A stretch of DNA of 64,000 nt, taken from NCBI GenBank assembly GCA_963783505.1, contig CAWAOP010000056.1, forward strand, positions 1 to 64,000. The letters run 5' to 3'. This stretch comes from BOG-224 sp963783505 (GTDB taxonomy: Bacteria > Acidobacteriota > Terriglobia > Bryobacterales > Bryobacteraceae). The notes under the pieces are model-generated. The model was given only the letters and a program-made list of their open reading frames with translations. It ran no database searches and was not told where the DNA came from. The first letter of the stretch is position 1; every line of letters begins with the position of its first letter. Of the stretch, positions 43,591 through 54,030 are shown piece after piece. The translations under genes and the position numbers were made by a program.

Positions 43591-45843
43591 ACTACACCCC
43601 AGTTTCTGCGCAGGAGCCATTCGCATGCCGGGATGGCTAGCGCCAGCAGGAAGACGATGGGCATGTTCCATAAGTCGCGGGTCTCGCGCGTAGTGATGCC
43701 GGCCTCCGAATAGGAGATCTCCTCACCCAGCTTGGACGCTTCGGCCGGCTTGTAGTATCGGCCTCCGGTCTGCTGGGACAGTTTCTCCAGCAACTCGCGG
43801 TTCTGGGACGTATGAAAATTCTCGGCTACGCCGTCTTCCCGGCGGAACGTAATCACGCTGCTTCCGAACGAGTCCTGTTCGCGGCCGGCCAGAACTTCCG
43901 CGACGTATGTGCCCGGTTTCTCGGCGGTCCACTCGCCGGAGTAGACGCCTTCCTCCAGCGGCTTGGGCGAAAGCGAAACGGTGGCCGAAGATCCTTCCGG
44001 GCCCATGAACCGCGCCTGCACCTGAGCGTTGTTGGCGGGCTTGAATTCCTTGTCGCGTACTTGCACGGCGATCTGAACGCGCTGGGAGTCGGAGATGATC
44101 GGACTCGACGGAGTGGCCGTGATCTGCGACGGAGTGTCGGTCACCAGGTAGCGGAACATCTGCTGCCAGAAGGCGGGATGCGTTTTATCGGCGTGGTCGG
44201 TCCACATCTTCCAGCGCCAGCTTCCGCCCGTGGCGAAGAGCGCCGTGCGGCCGCGGCCGTAGTTTTCGACGATCAACAATGGCAAGGGCCGCTTGCCCGT
44301 GGGAATCACATTGAGCAGCACGGTGGCGCCCGGCTTGGGATCGCCGGCTTCCTGATAGTCGGCCAACTGCGGCATCCTCTGCCAGTGCGCGGCGTTGGCC
44401 TGGGGGTCGTCATCCAAGCGGCAGAGAATGCTCTGCGCTCCGGCCGGAGTCAACTGGACGGAGGAGAAATCCCTATGGAATGTCCCCTTCGCCGCTGGAA
44501 GGGTCGCGGGAATGAGATCGGCCAAGGGGGTGTTCTGGTAACCGCCTTCAGTCAGGCTGGCGCGTCCGCCGAGGAAAAGAACGCCGCCGCCGCGGCGGTC
44601 GAACGAATTCCTGAATCAGCGCCTGCTGCGTTGGAGTAAAGTAACCGGCTTCCACCGTGCCGATGATGATTCCCTGGTAGGCGAACAACTCCTCGGCCTT
44701 GGAAGGGAAACCATCCACCAGATCCTTCTCCCCCATACTGGGAGGCAACTGACGATAGATCTTGTTCTGCGTGGTGCGCACCATGCTGGCGAGCTCGATT
44801 GCCTCGTAATCGTCCAGCGCGCGGCGTATGAACTTATACTCCCAGCGCGGCTCACCCTCTATATAGAGGATGCGCGGCTTGCGATTCTCGACGTTGATGA
44901 CGCGAGCCACCTGATTGTTGGCGGCGTTTTCCTCGCCGGCAATGGGGTCCACGCCGATGGTAAGCGTCTTGGGCCCCACGGAGCCGCAATCGAAGACGAG
45001 GGATTCGCTCTGAACCACGCCATCGTTCCTCAGATCGATCTGCTTGGAGGCCAGAACCTTGGCGCCTTCTTTCACCGAGAGGCGAGCCTTGGAACCGGAG
45101 TATCCGTAGCTGACCAGCGAGAGAACCGCGGTGAGTTTCGATTGCGGAAGGGCGTGCGAAGGCACGACGACGTCGGTGACTTCCACATCGCGATCGGGCC
45201 GCTCACGGCCGAATCCGATGGTGTGAATGGGAATGCGCTGGCGCCGGATGGCGGAAATGGTGTCGAGGCTGACGCCGCCGGTGTTATCCGCTCCGTCGCT
45301 GAGCAGCACTACGGCGCCCAGCGGAAGCGAGGAGGATTCGGCGAGCAACTGATCGAGCGCATCTCCGATGCGGGTCGCCGCGGCATCCGGCTTGATATCG
45401 GCGGAGTTCGGGATGCGAGTTTCGTCCTTGCCGAACTCGTAGAGGCGCACCTGGAAGCGATCGGCGAGCGTCTTCAGCACGCCGCTATCCAGCAGAGCCT
45501 TGGCCGCGGCCTCGCGGGAGCCAGCGGCGTCGGCGATTCCCATGCTGCGGGAATTATCGACAAGCACGGCCACCACATTCTGTTGGGGCTTGAGAACGGC
45601 GACGCTGAGGGCCGGATGCCAGACCAGGAACAGGATCAAGGCAACGAGCGCCGTCTGGAGCGCCCAAACGCCGTAGGGACGCGCGCCCGTGAGCATTCCG
45701 TGGTTGCGGCGAACGTGCCAGAACAGGAGACCGGCGGTGGCCAGAATCAGGACGATCATCGCCCATACGGGCCAAGGGGTCAGGAAGACAAACCGGCCCT
45801 TCTGGAACACGCTGGCAGGGTACTTGAACAGAAACTCAAACAT
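43587..45843 (-). CDS. Membrane VWA / glutamine-amidotransferase-like protein, interrupted
   Basis: About 750 residues when joined. N-terminal TM helices (VWAMIVLILATAGLLFWHV; VWALQTALVALILFLVWHP), a VWA domain with MIDAS-like DNSRSMG and GAVVLLSDGADNTGG, then a GATase1-like region (ILYIEGEPRWEYKFIRRAL; PLLIVENYGRGRTALFATG) and a C-terminal TM helix. The frame breaks near 44,600 in the CGACCGCCGCGG stretch, where QALIQEFV should continue DRRGGGVLFLGGR. This is the first gene of the eight-gene leftward operon. It resembles the BatA-like gene downstream, with a second VWA-GATase architecture. Confidence 0.82.
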
Positions 45844-46026
45844 GGAAGACTGGACCAGCCCCGATCTGTAAGAAGACGTGCACTTTGCCCCTCGGAGTTA
45901 CCACAGCCGCCGATTGGGCGGGGTATGGGACCGTGGAAGGCATTCGCCCAGGCGCCTCTGTCTAGCTAGAAGCATACCACGCACCTTAAAGAGGGTATGT
46001 AAATTTTGGTAAACTCGGGCGCAGTG

Positions 46027-46818
46027 ATGACTCGACGATCCCTGCTTACCGGTTCACTCGCCGCATACGCGGCGCGGTCTCTGGGCGCGGCCCAGACGGC
46101 CCCAGCAAGAAGTTCCAATTATTACGATCTGCGCTACTACCGGCTGCGCCAGGACCGCGCGGATCAAACGCGGCGTACGACCGCGTACCTGACCGGCGCG
46201 TACAAGCCCGCCGCCCAGCGCGCGGGGGCAGGCCCCATCGGGCTCTTCAACGCAGTTGTCGCGCCCGATACGCCTTTCATTCTTTGCCTGACGAGCTTCC
46301 CGTCGCTGGCGGCGTATCAGACCATGCGCGAAAGGCTGGCCGACGACGCCGCGTATCAGAAAGGCCTGGCCGATTACAACTCCAGCGCCGATGCGGGATT
46401 CATGAGCATGGAAAGCTGGCTGTTGCGGGCCTTCGATTTCTTTCCGTCCATTTCGGTGAGGCCCGCCGACGCGCCGCGCGTTTCGCGCGTCTTCGAGATG
46501 CGCACGTACCGATCGCTGAACGAAGCAACCCTGCGGGAGAAGATCAAGATGTTCGGCGACGGAGAAATCGGCATCTTCCGCAAGAACGGTTGCGATCCCA
46601 TCTTCTTTGCGGAAGCGATAGCGGGCGCCAACCTGCCTCATATTACCTACATGCTGGCTTATGACAGCCTGGCTGCCCGCGAGAAGGGATGGGCTGCGTT
46701 CCAAGCCGATCCGGACTGGCAGAAATTGCGCTCGACGCCGGAGTACGCCGCTCCAGGGCTGGTGGTCAACATCGACAATCCGATCCTGGGGACGGTCGCG
46801 GGGTCGGATATTACGTGA
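46027..46818 (+). CDS. NIPSNAP-family protein with Tat signal
   Basis: About 263 residues. The leader MTRRSLLTGSLAAYAARSLG is twin-arginine. Two ferredoxin-like NIPSNAP repeats follow, the second marked by VFEMRTYRSLNEATLREKIK and FAEAIAGANLPHITYMLAY. The family forms alpha-beta barrel dimers of unclear enzymatic role. The ATG after GTG at 46024 was taken because it puts RR at residues 3-4. It is divergent from the VWA operon with about 180 bp between, which should hold both promoters. Confidence 0.85.
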   Translation: MTRRSLLTGSLAAYAARSLGAAQTAPARSSNYYDLRYYRLRQDRADQTRRTTAYLTGAYKPAAQRAGAGPIGLFNAVVAPDTPFILCLTSFPSLAAYQTMRERLADDAAYQKGLADYNSSADAGFMSMESWLLRAFDFFPSISVRPADAPRVSRVFEMRTYRSLNEATLREKIKMFGDGEIGIFRKNGCDPIFFAEAIAGANLPHITYMLAYDSLAAREKGWAAFQADPDWQKLRSTPEYAAPGLVVNIDNPILGTVAGSDIT

Positions 46819-47188
46819 CGCGTGGGCGAGGGAGCATGGGGGGCTCTCGAAAGTGCCTGTCTGCCATTGGCGCCGCGCGCCTCGGCCCAGCGGTGGAGGA
46901 GCGCTGAATCGGCGCGACTAAAGGTCGTGCCTGTTACAAGGCAATCGCTCCGATTTTCATCCTTGTTGAGGGCTTCCTTCATCCGGGGACTGATACAAAG
47001 CCTTTCAAAACTGTTTCACGATAATCCCTCGCGTAAGAAGGCGAAGATAACGCCCGCAAGCGGGCGAGGCAGGCGGAAGCGCCTGCCCCACCGCCGAGAC
47101 ACGGGCGCTCCGAGGTGGCGCGGGCGGTTTCGCCTGCGCTTGTTCGAATGTTTTACGGCTTAGCAAGGCGCCGGGGCGCGGTGACTTG
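46819..47188. other. Intergenic stretch with a palindromic element, no gene
   Basis: Lies between the convergent NIPSNAP and ECF sigma genes. It contains a CTGATACAAAGC string like the border of the element at 8.9 kb and the hairpin element at 47,051-47,091. No coding frame is supported. Confidence 0.5.
47051..47091. repeat. GTGGGGC-family hairpin element
   Basis: CGCCCGCAAGCGGGCG followed by GGCAGGCGGAAGCGCCTGCC and CCAC. The second hairpin matches the copy at 29,031-29,053 almost base for base. Confidence 0.75.
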
Positions 47189-47806
47189 TCAGCGGCGGCC
47201 GTCCGCGACGATGCGCAGGCGGCTCTTGCCTAGTTCCCCGAATCGAGTCTTGGCGCGGGACTTAATGAGCCGGAACTGGGTCTCGGTGAGGTCCATGTCG
47301 CGGCAGATTTCGGTTGCGGACTGTTCCTGAAGATAGAAACGAATGAGCACTTCCCGGTCGCGCTTGGCCACGCCGTTGAGGACCCGGTAGGCCAGTTCCA
47401 TGTTCTCCCGATCGATGGCGCGGCGTTCGGGATCGGGTTCGGCGGCGGAGACGCCCAAGCCCGCCTCCGCGGCGACATAGGTTCGCCGCGTGCGGACTGC
47501 ATCCTTAATATACTCCGCCACTTGCCGGCGGACCACGGTTCGAACGTAGCCCATCAGGCGATCCGGCTCGCGGAGGTCGCCGTCGCGTATCGATTGGGCA
47601 ATCATGAGGAAAATGTCGTGAAGCTTGTCGTCCAGGTCCTGCGAGCCGAGCTGACGGTATATATAAAAGCGGACTCCGCTGGAAAAAACGCGGTACAACT
47701 CCTCCATGCCGGCGGGATCTCCCGCGCGGATGCGCGAAACCACCTGTACCCAGGACTGTTCCGCCATGTCTTCCGCGGTGGAGATGTCCCGTTGGGCTTC
47801 GCTCAT
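47189..47806 (-). CDS. ECF-type sigma-70 factor coupled to a TPR-CHAT gene
   Basis: 205 residues. Region 2: ELYRVFSSGVRFYIYRQLG with DKLHDIFLMIAQSI and GYVRTVVRRQVAEYIK. Region 4: KRDREVLIRFYLQEQSATEI and LTETQFRLIKSRAKTRFGE. The ATG overlaps the stop of the upstream CHAT gene (ATGA), so the two are translationally coupled. No anti-sigma gene is present, and the TPR-CHAT protein may take that role, which is inference. Confidence 0.9.
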   Translation of the reverse strand: MSEAQRDISTAEDMAEQSWVQVVSRIRAGDPAGMEELYRVFSSGVRFYIYRQLGSQDLDDKLHDIFLMIAQSIRDGDLREPDRLMGYVRTVVRRQVAEYIKDAVRTRRTYVAAEAGLGVSAAEPDPERRAIDRENMELAYRVLNGVAKRDREVLIRFYLQEQSATEICRDMDLTETQFRLIKSRAKTRFGELGKSRLRIVADGRR

Positions 47807-50212
47807 GGAGTCCCGCCCGCGGCGAAATATGCAGCCCAGTAGCTCGGGTCGGCTCGCCAGTCTCCGGAGCGCGCCATCTGGAGTTGGGAGGCGCGGAGAG
47901 CGCCGGCGGCATCGGGATGACGGCCAGCCGCGATATCGGCGCGCAGCGCGCGGTACATGGCGGCGAAGAGGCTTCCGTTTTCGTCGGGAGTCGGCCAGCG
48001 AGTCGCCACGACGGCCCGTGCCCCCGCTCCCAGCCACGCACGCGTCAACCCCATCAATCCGGTTCCCGGCAGCGCGTCGCCCTCCGCGGAATGGCACCCG
48101 CTCAATACAACTACCTCCGCCGATGTGCGCCTCCGGACGATATCGAGCGGCGTGAGGGACTCCATCTGGCCGTCGGCCCCCAGGCCGAGAGCGATGGATC
48201 CCTCCGCCGACGCCGCGCCGGCAGTGAGAACATGAGTGGCGAAATGGATGACCTCCGGATTGCGGTCCAGCGCCGCGACGACTTCGTGACGCGCGGCGCC
48301 GCCGCCTTCCAGCAGGGAGTTTGCGCCTCCCCACGCCCTGGAGCAAGCCTCCAATTCTTCTGCGCTGGCCGGCAATCGCGGCAGAAACGCAACGAACTGG
48401 CTCGCGGGAGCCGCGAACAGCCCATGCGCAACCTTCGGTGCGCCGCGGCGGCCCTGCCAGCGCGGATCGGCGCTGTTGTAGATGGGATCGCCAATGCCCA
48501 GAAACAGGCCGGATCGCGCGACGGAAGCCTGCCTGGACGCCGCGTCGATCAGCGCGCCGGATCCGGGAGTGATTTCTACAATGTGGCTTTCGATCAGATA
48601 GGCGGGGTGAGCGCCGGACGTGGTGGCGAGGGCGGCGAGCGGCGTCTCGAAGAGCGCCCCGTCAGGGGCCACGAGCCATCGGGAGCGTTTCAGGTAGTGG
48701 GTGGGGAGCTGTCCAAACAGGTTCCGATAGAGCGTCGCGCCCGCTGCCGCGGAACCGGGGGCGCGTTCCTTCACCGCTCTCGCGAACGCTAAAGCCTGAC
48801 CCTCAATGGATGCTTTCGGCGCAAGGCGATACAGCGCCAGGCCGCCGCGGTCGAGCGCCCAGAGCCAGGAAGCGGCGTTATCCAACTGGAAACTCAGCAG
48901 AGCGTCATCCGGACCGAGCGCGGATTGGACGTCTTCCAGCCTCACCCGAGGGGGCTCGGAGGGAGCGTCCGCCAGCGAGGCCGCTTCGATGCGCTCCAGT
49001 TCGGCCCGGGCTTCACTGGCGCGATCTTCCGCCGCGACGCCCGGCGAACGAACGGCTTCCGCTTCGGCGCGCTGAAAGCGGAGCAGCGCTTCCCAGTAGG
49101 CGGGCGGGAATGAGCTTCGCGCCCCTGCTTTCATGGACCAGGGCGCGGAGGCTCGATGCGCGGTTTTCTTCCGCGGCCTCGTAGGTCTCCCGAAGCAACG
49201 CCGGATCGCCCGTTTGCATGTACAATCGGTTGCCGGCAGCCACCAGGGCGGCGTAGGCCTGTGCAATCCTGCCTTCGGCTGCCACGCGGACCGCGTCTTC
49301 GGATGGAGCCGACCGGCGCCACGCGCTTGCCAGCCGGACGGCGATTCGCAGATCTCCGAGCGCATCGCTCAAGCGGTTCTGCGCCAGGCGCAATCGCCCG
49401 CGAGTCTCGTAAAGTTCCCAATCGGGATCGGAGCCGCCCGGCCGCTGCGCCAGTTGCACGGCGCGGTCCAGCAGATAAGAGGCCGATACGAAGTCGCCTT
49501 GCTCGAAGCGTAGCGTTCCGAGGTTCTGGTAGGAGTCAATCAGCCGGAGATGGTTCAGCTTGCGAACGCGATAGGCTTCGAGCAGCGCAGGCTCGGCGTC
49601 GGCGGGGCGGTTTCGAGTCAGTAACTCGTAACCGATGCGGCTCCAGGCTGTAGCGTACAGGTCTGCGTCGCCGATCCGGTCCGCATCTTCGGCGGCCTCG
49701 CGGAATTGGGCCATGGCTTCCACGACGCGATTCTGCCTTAGGCGGACGCCGCCGAGAAGCAGCCGGTAACGGGGTTCCTGTTGGTTGCGGTCGTTAGCCG
49801 ACAGGTTGCCGAGAGCCGCCTCCAGGGAGGCCGCCGCGGAGTCGTACTCCTTCATCTCCATGTGGAGTGAGGCGATGTCGGCGTCCAGTACGGCGACGTT
49901 CTTGAAGTCTTGGGAAGATATGGCCAGTTTGCGGGCGTCGAGAAATCCTCGAAGCGCTTTTTGGTATTGCCGGAGGCCGAACAGGCAACTTGCGGCGTCG
50001 GTTTCCGCACGCCCGGCCAGTTTCCAGTCGCGCGCTCTGGTGGCCGCCGCGCGAACGGCCTCGAACCGATCGAGAGCCGCCTGGTAGCGCCCTTGGAAGA
50101 ACGGGGCGCCAGCCTCATCCAGTTGGCGGATGAGCAGGTCGCGCAACGTGCCTTGTTCCAGAACTGCAGGGAAGATCAGCAGGCAGGCCCCGAACGCGAC
50201 AAAGGATTTCAC
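47803..50212 (-). CDS. TPR-CHAT caspase-like protease, interrupted
   Basis: About 800 residues when joined. Leader (VAFGACLLIFPAVLEQG), then TPR repeats over about 360 residues (GRYQAALDRFEAV, QYQKALRGFLDA, YDSAAASLEAALG and others), then a C-terminal CHAT peptidase domain with NPEVIHFATHVL (His) and AEVVVLSGCHSAEGDALPG (Cys) and the family ending GDWRADPSYWAAYFAAGG. The frame breaks near 49,105, between the TPR and CHAT parts (VHESRGA to SSFPPAYWEALLRFQ). CHAT proteins are caspase-related proteases used in signalling and in some anti-phage systems. It is coupled to an ECF sigma gene. Confidence 0.85.
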
Positions 50213-50252
50213 TTGCGCTCCAACCCTTGCTCAGGAAACACTGGCGTCAATT

Positions 50253-50287
50253 CTTAGGGGTATCCCGCGCTGCGGGATACCCCTAAG
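50253..50287. repeat. Perfect 16-bp stem hairpin near the TPR-CHAT start
   Basis: CTTAGGGGTATCCCGC, loop GCT, then the exact complement. It lies about 40 bp upstream of the CHAT gene start, with a smaller hairpin CACCCC-TATT-GGGGTG shortly after. There is no U-run, so a terminator is unlikely. It could be a palindromic repeat or a regulatory site. Confidence 0.6.
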
Positions 50288-51052
50288 GGATTCTATCAGT
50301 ATTCGCCTTAGAATTGGCCACCCCTATTGGGGTGATTAAAGAAGCGCGTTTGGGGATAACGCGATGGCCTGCTTGCCGGGGCAAGTCAGGCTTTTCGGGG
50401 TCCGCCACCGATGATGATGATGATCGGGTCGGTGAACATAGTCGATTGAAAAGGCTGGGCTGTCGAACGCCAGTTCCTATCCGATTCCACACTACAGCAT
50501 GGGTTGTGCGATAGGGCCGGCGGGTCCCGGCTAAGAAGCTGATTTCAAAGCCCAATAGAAATTCAATCCATTTGTGATTGGCGTTCTTGAAACATATAAA
50601 TCTTGTTCGAAATGCTTCTGGCCTTTCAATCCCCACGCTCTCTGCGTACGCAATCCGTCAAAAACCGCCCTGGTAGAGTTCTCTGGCTAACCGCGAAGGC
50701 GCGGAGAGCGCGGAGAATCCGCGGAGGAGGCTAATCGCTCTGCGAACTCGGCTTCCTCAGCTATTCACCCGGCAGGCGGCGAGGCGTCTCGCGATTCGCT
50801 CGATGGCCCCGAGCGGTATCGAGTGGCAGCGCGGAGCGAGCGGAGGCCGCAGAGAGCGAATATTTTCATTTCCTCCGTGTCGTCTCCGCGCCCTCCGCGG
50901 CTCCGCGGTGAAAAAGCCTTACGGACGGATTACGGCCGCGTCCGGACGCCGCTCTAAGGTGGTATCCTGCTGGTTCTCCGGAGCGCGCCCATGCGCGTGT
51001 GTAAGCGGGGACGGGACGCAAATTCGCGTCCAGCGGCGATGGAGCGGATGAG
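50288..51052. other. Long intergenic stretch without a gene
   Basis: Upstream region of the leftward TPR-CHAT gene and of the rightward methyltransferase gene. A short GATGATGATGATGAT run occurs near 50,413. A degenerate inverted repeat occupies 50,689-50,914. No coding frame on either strand shows a recognisable product. Confidence 0.5.
50689..50914. repeat. Inverted repeat resembling the GxxExxY cassette ends, without the gene
   Basis: Left arm AACCGCGAAGGCGCGGAGAG... and right arm ...CTCCGCGGTGAAAA consist of the same GCGGAGA units as the repeats around the GxxExxY gene at 38.5-39.1 kb. About 140 bp separate them and no GxxExxY coding remains. This looks like an emptied or decayed copy of that cassette. 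Confidence 0.6.
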
Positions 51053-51580
51053 ATGCGAATTCTCGACGTAGGCTGCGGGGTGCGAAAACAGCCGGGCGCC
51101 ATCGGCATCGACCGGAACCCGGCCAGCCGCGCCGACGCGCTCGCGGACCTGGACCGCTTCCCCTATCCGTTCGCTTCGAATGCGTTCGACCGCGTAACCG
51201 CCATCCACGTCATCGAACATTTGAGCGACGTGATAGGAGCCATGCAGGAGTTCCACCGATTGACGCGCGCCGGCGGGACCGTGCGCATCGAGACGCCGCA
51301 TTACACCGATTTCAGCTCCTTCTGCGATCCCACTCACAAGCAGCACCTCAACAGTTTCAGCTTCCGCTACTTCGGGGAAGACCACGGCGGCTTCGGGTAT
51401 TACTCGGCGGCGAAGTTTCGTGAGATTTCCGTTCGCGTCAAGCTACTTTCATTTTGGAGGTGGCTGGGCTTCGAGTTTCTGGTCAACCACTCGCGCCGCT
51501 TTCGCCGGTTCTGGGAGTATTACCTGTGCTATGTGATCCGCGGAAAAGCGTTGGAGTTCGAATTCGAGGTCCTCAAATAG
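51053..51580 (+). CDS. Class I SAM-dependent methyltransferase
   Basis: 175 residues. Motif I ILDVGCGVRKQPGAIGID at the N terminus, DRVTAIHVIEHLSDVI as the acidic and post-I region, and GGTVRIETPHY as motif III. This is a minimal Methyltransf_11-type enzyme. The C-terminal half has aromatic and basic residues (RRFRRFWEYYLCYVIRGK) that may touch a membrane or lipid. The substrate is unknown. It is followed after 13 bp by the yraN-like gene. Confidence 0.85.
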   Translation: MRILDVGCGVRKQPGAIGIDRNPASRADALADLDRFPYPFASNAFDRVTAIHVIEHLSDVIGAMQEFHRLTRAGGTVRIETPHYTDFSSFCDPTHKQHLNSFSFRYFGEDHGGFGYYSAAKFREISVRVKLLSFWRWLGFEFLVNHSRRFRRFWEYYLCYVIRGKALEFEFEVLK

Positions 51581-51593
51581 TCCGGCTGCATAC

Positions 51594-51996
51594 ATGCTGA
51601 ATCTGCTTTATCGCGCCGCGGGGCGTTCTGCGCAGACGCGCGCTGCGCGGCGACAGCGGGCGCATCGGCGAGGATCTGGCGCACCGATTCTTGCGGCGGC
51701 GGGGGTGCATCGTGGTAGCGCGTAACTACCGGCCGCCGGCCGGGGGCGAGGAAATCGATCTGGTGGCGTGGCAGAAGGAAACGCTCGTCTTCGTGGAAGT
51801 CAAGACGCGCGCGTCCGCGGAATTCGGAACCCCCGACCGCGCCGTGGACGGCGAGAAGCGCGAACATATCCGGCGCGCCGCTCGCGATTTCGCCCGCCGC
51901 GCGGGCGTGGAGTGGGCGCACACGCGCTTCGACATTATCAGCGTCCTGCTGGAGAAGACGCCGCGCATCGAATGGATTCCCGACGCGTGGCGATAG
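51594..51996 (+). CDS. yraN: YraN/UPF0102-family predicted nuclease, interrupted
   Basis: The conserved part (GRIGEDLAHRFLRRRGCIVV, EEIDLVAWQKETLVFVEVKT, RAVDGEKREHIRRAARDF) is a restriction-endonuclease-like fold with the E-x-D...E-x-K pattern (EID and EVK). The beginning MLNLLYRAAG lies in a different frame. One indel in the GGGG run near 51,625 would join it. The length of about 133 residues fits the family. Its function is not established experimentally in most bacteria. Confidence 0.78.
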
Positions 51997-52050
51997 CCGC
52001 GATTCTCCGCAAGCTATAATCTTCTCTTTCCGACGGAGGACCTCGACCGC

Positions 52051-53055
52051 GTGCCTGAGCTTCGCAAGGATCCGGTAACTGGAAGATGGGTCATCATCGC
52101 CACCGACCGCGCCAAACGCCCTGGCGATTTTATGAGGCAGTCGGTTCCGCCCGCCGCGGCGCGAATCTGCCCTTTCGATTCCGGAAACGAGCACAAGACT
52201 CCCCCGGAAATTCTGGCCTATCGGGATAGCGGCGGCCGCGACGAGCCCGGCTGGCGAGTGCGCGTGGTCCCCAACAAATTCCCCGTGCTGGGCATTGAGG
52301 GCGAGCTGAACCGCCAGGGCGAAGGCATGTACGACAAGATGAACGGCGTCGGCGCGCACGAGGTGATCGTCGAAACGCCGCAGCACACGGCCACCTTCGG
52401 CGACTTGACCGAGCGGCAGGTGGAAGAGTTGATGTGGGCGTTCAAGGACCGCGTGAACGATTTGAAACGCGATGGCCGTTTCCGTTACATCCTGTTGTTC
52501 CGGAATTACGGCGAAGCGGCCGGCGCCTCGCTCGAGCATCCGCATTCGCAGTTGATTGCGTTGCCCGTGATTCCCAAGCGCGTAAAGGAGGAAGTGGACG
52601 GCGCGAAACTGTTTTACGACCTGAAGGAGCGCTGCATCTTCTGCGATATCGCACGCGAGGAGGCCAAAGCCGGCGTAAGGCTGGTGATGGAGACGGATCG
52701 CTTCGTTTCGCTGGAGCCGTACGCGCCCCGGTTTCCCTTCGAAACCTGGATTCTCCCGAAGCGTCATGAGTCGCACTTCGAGGATGCCGACGCGCCGACG
52801 CTGGTTGATTTGGCGCGAGTCCTGCGGTCGACCCTGCGGCGCATCGACCGCGCGCTGGAGCATCCCGCCTACAACTTCGTCTTCCACACCGCGCCGATTC
52901 AAGATCCCGCGCTTCCCCACTACCACTGGCACATCGAGATCATTCCGAGGCTGACGAAAGTAGCCGGCTTCGAATGGGGCACGGGCTTCTACATCAACCC
53001 GACGCCCCCGGAGGAATCGGCCAGGTTCCTCCGTGAGGCATCGGTGGCAGGATAG
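52051..53055 (+). CDS. galT: Galactose-1-phosphate uridylyltransferase
   Basis: 334 residues. HIT-like fold with the catalytic HPHSQ (about 163-167, His of HPH being the uridylylated residue) and a second HYHWHIEIIPR histidine cluster. N-terminal RKDPVTGRWVIIATDRAKRP and CPFDSGNE are family segments, although the usual CxxC zinc pair is incomplete (CPFD). It converts UDP-glucose and galactose-1-phosphate to UDP-galactose and glucose-1-phosphate. The GTG start has GGAGGA upstream. No galK or galE is adjacent. An alternative is an ADP-glucose-dependent homologue. Confidence 0.88.
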   Translation: MPELRKDPVTGRWVIIATDRAKRPGDFMRQSVPPAAARICPFDSGNEHKTPPEILAYRDSGGRDEPGWRVRVVPNKFPVLGIEGELNRQGEGMYDKMNGVGAHEVIVETPQHTATFGDLTERQVEELMWAFKDRVNDLKRDGRFRYILLFRNYGEAAGASLEHPHSQLIALPVIPKRVKEEVDGAKLFYDLKERCIFCDIAREEAKAGVRLVMETDRFVSLEPYAPRFPFETWILPKRHESHFEDADAPTLVDLARVLRSTLRRIDRALEHPAYNFVFHTAPIQDPALPHYHWHIEIIPRLTKVAGFEWGTGFYINPTPPEESARFLREASVAG

Positions 53056-53169
53056 GCTGTCCGCTATCGGCAAAGGCCGGCGGCCTGCGGCGGCTCGACG
53101 ATGCCTTGCCCCCTGCGCTGAATCCAAGCGTGTACGGCGGATAGCTGAAAGCGGATAGCGGACAGCCTT

Positions 53170-53979
53170 CTACAGCACGTCCGCGAATCCGCGCTTCATG
53201 TGGCGGAAGAACAGGCCGCCGATCACGAACATGGCGGCGCCGAAGGCCGCGGCTATGACGAGATCGACAGGGTTGGGCGGCCCCGTCCCGGTCAGCATGG
53301 CCCGGTAGGCGCGCACAATGTAAGCGATGGGGTTGGCGTCCAGCAGATAGCCTGCCCACGCTCGTTTCCTGTAGCGGCCCTCGTCGACGAAAATGGGGGT
53401 GAGCCAAAACCAGAACGTCAGGATGACGCTAACGACTTGGGCCGTGTCGCGCACGAAGAGGTTCAGGCTGGCTACGATCCAGCCCATGCCTACCGCCATC
53501 AGCCCGATCACAAAAACGTAGATAGGCAGGAGGAACAGGAAGACGCTGATCTGGTTGAGCCAGATCCCGGCCGCCGCCACCAGCAGGATGAGCGCCAGCG
53601 CGTGACTCACCAGCGTGGAAAGGAACACCGAGAGCGGCACGATCTCGGCCGGAAAGACCGTCTTGGTGATCAGGTTCGCGTGCTCGATCAGACTGCTGGA
53701 CGAACGTTGAACCGTTTCGCTAAACAACAGCCACGGAAGCATACCGGCAAACAGATAGAGCGGGTAGTTGGTCACGCCGGGGATTGTCGTGCCGAGGAGG
53801 GTTCCGAAAACAAACGTCCAGCTTGCCAATAACACCAGCGGGTGGATCAGCCCCCAAATCCAGCCCATCGCCGAGCCGACAAAGCGCTGCTCGAAATCGC
53901 GGCGAACGAGTTGGCCGAGTAACGCGCGCCGCTCGATGAGGTTCCGGAGGAAGAACGAGCCAGGGATCCGGTCAGCCAC
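53170..53979 (-). CDS. ABC-2 type polysaccharide exporter permease
   Basis: 269 residues with six hydrophobic helices. N-terminal LVRRDFEQRFVGSAMGWIWG is characteristic of Wzm/TagG/KpsM-type permeases, and the end has ANPIAYIVRAYRAMLTG. These export O-antigen, teichoic-type or capsular chains with an ATPase subunit. No ATPase gene is adjacent within the window, so the partner must be encoded elsewhere. It is transcribed toward galT, with only a short gap between the stops. Confidence 0.9.
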   Translation of the reverse strand: MADRIPGSFFLRNLIERRALLGQLVRRDFEQRFVGSAMGWIWGLIHPLVLLASWTFVFGTLLGTTIPGVTNYPLYLFAGMLPWLLFSETVQRSSSSLIEHANLITKTVFPAEIVPLSVFLSTLVSHALALILLVAAAGIWLNQISVFLFLLPIYVFVIGLMAVGMGWIVASLNLFVRDTAQVVSVILTFWFWLTPIFVDEGRYRKRAWAGYLLDANPIAYIVRAYRAMLTGTGPPNPVDLVIAAAFGAAMFVIGGLFFRHMKRGFADVL

Positions 53980-54030
53980 GAAATGCAGATAATACCAGCT
54001 TTTTCAATAACTTGCAAGAAGATTAAAAAC

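Noticed and set aside
50253..50287. Rho-independent terminator
   Set aside because: The stem is strong but no T-run follows on either strand, and no gene ends there.
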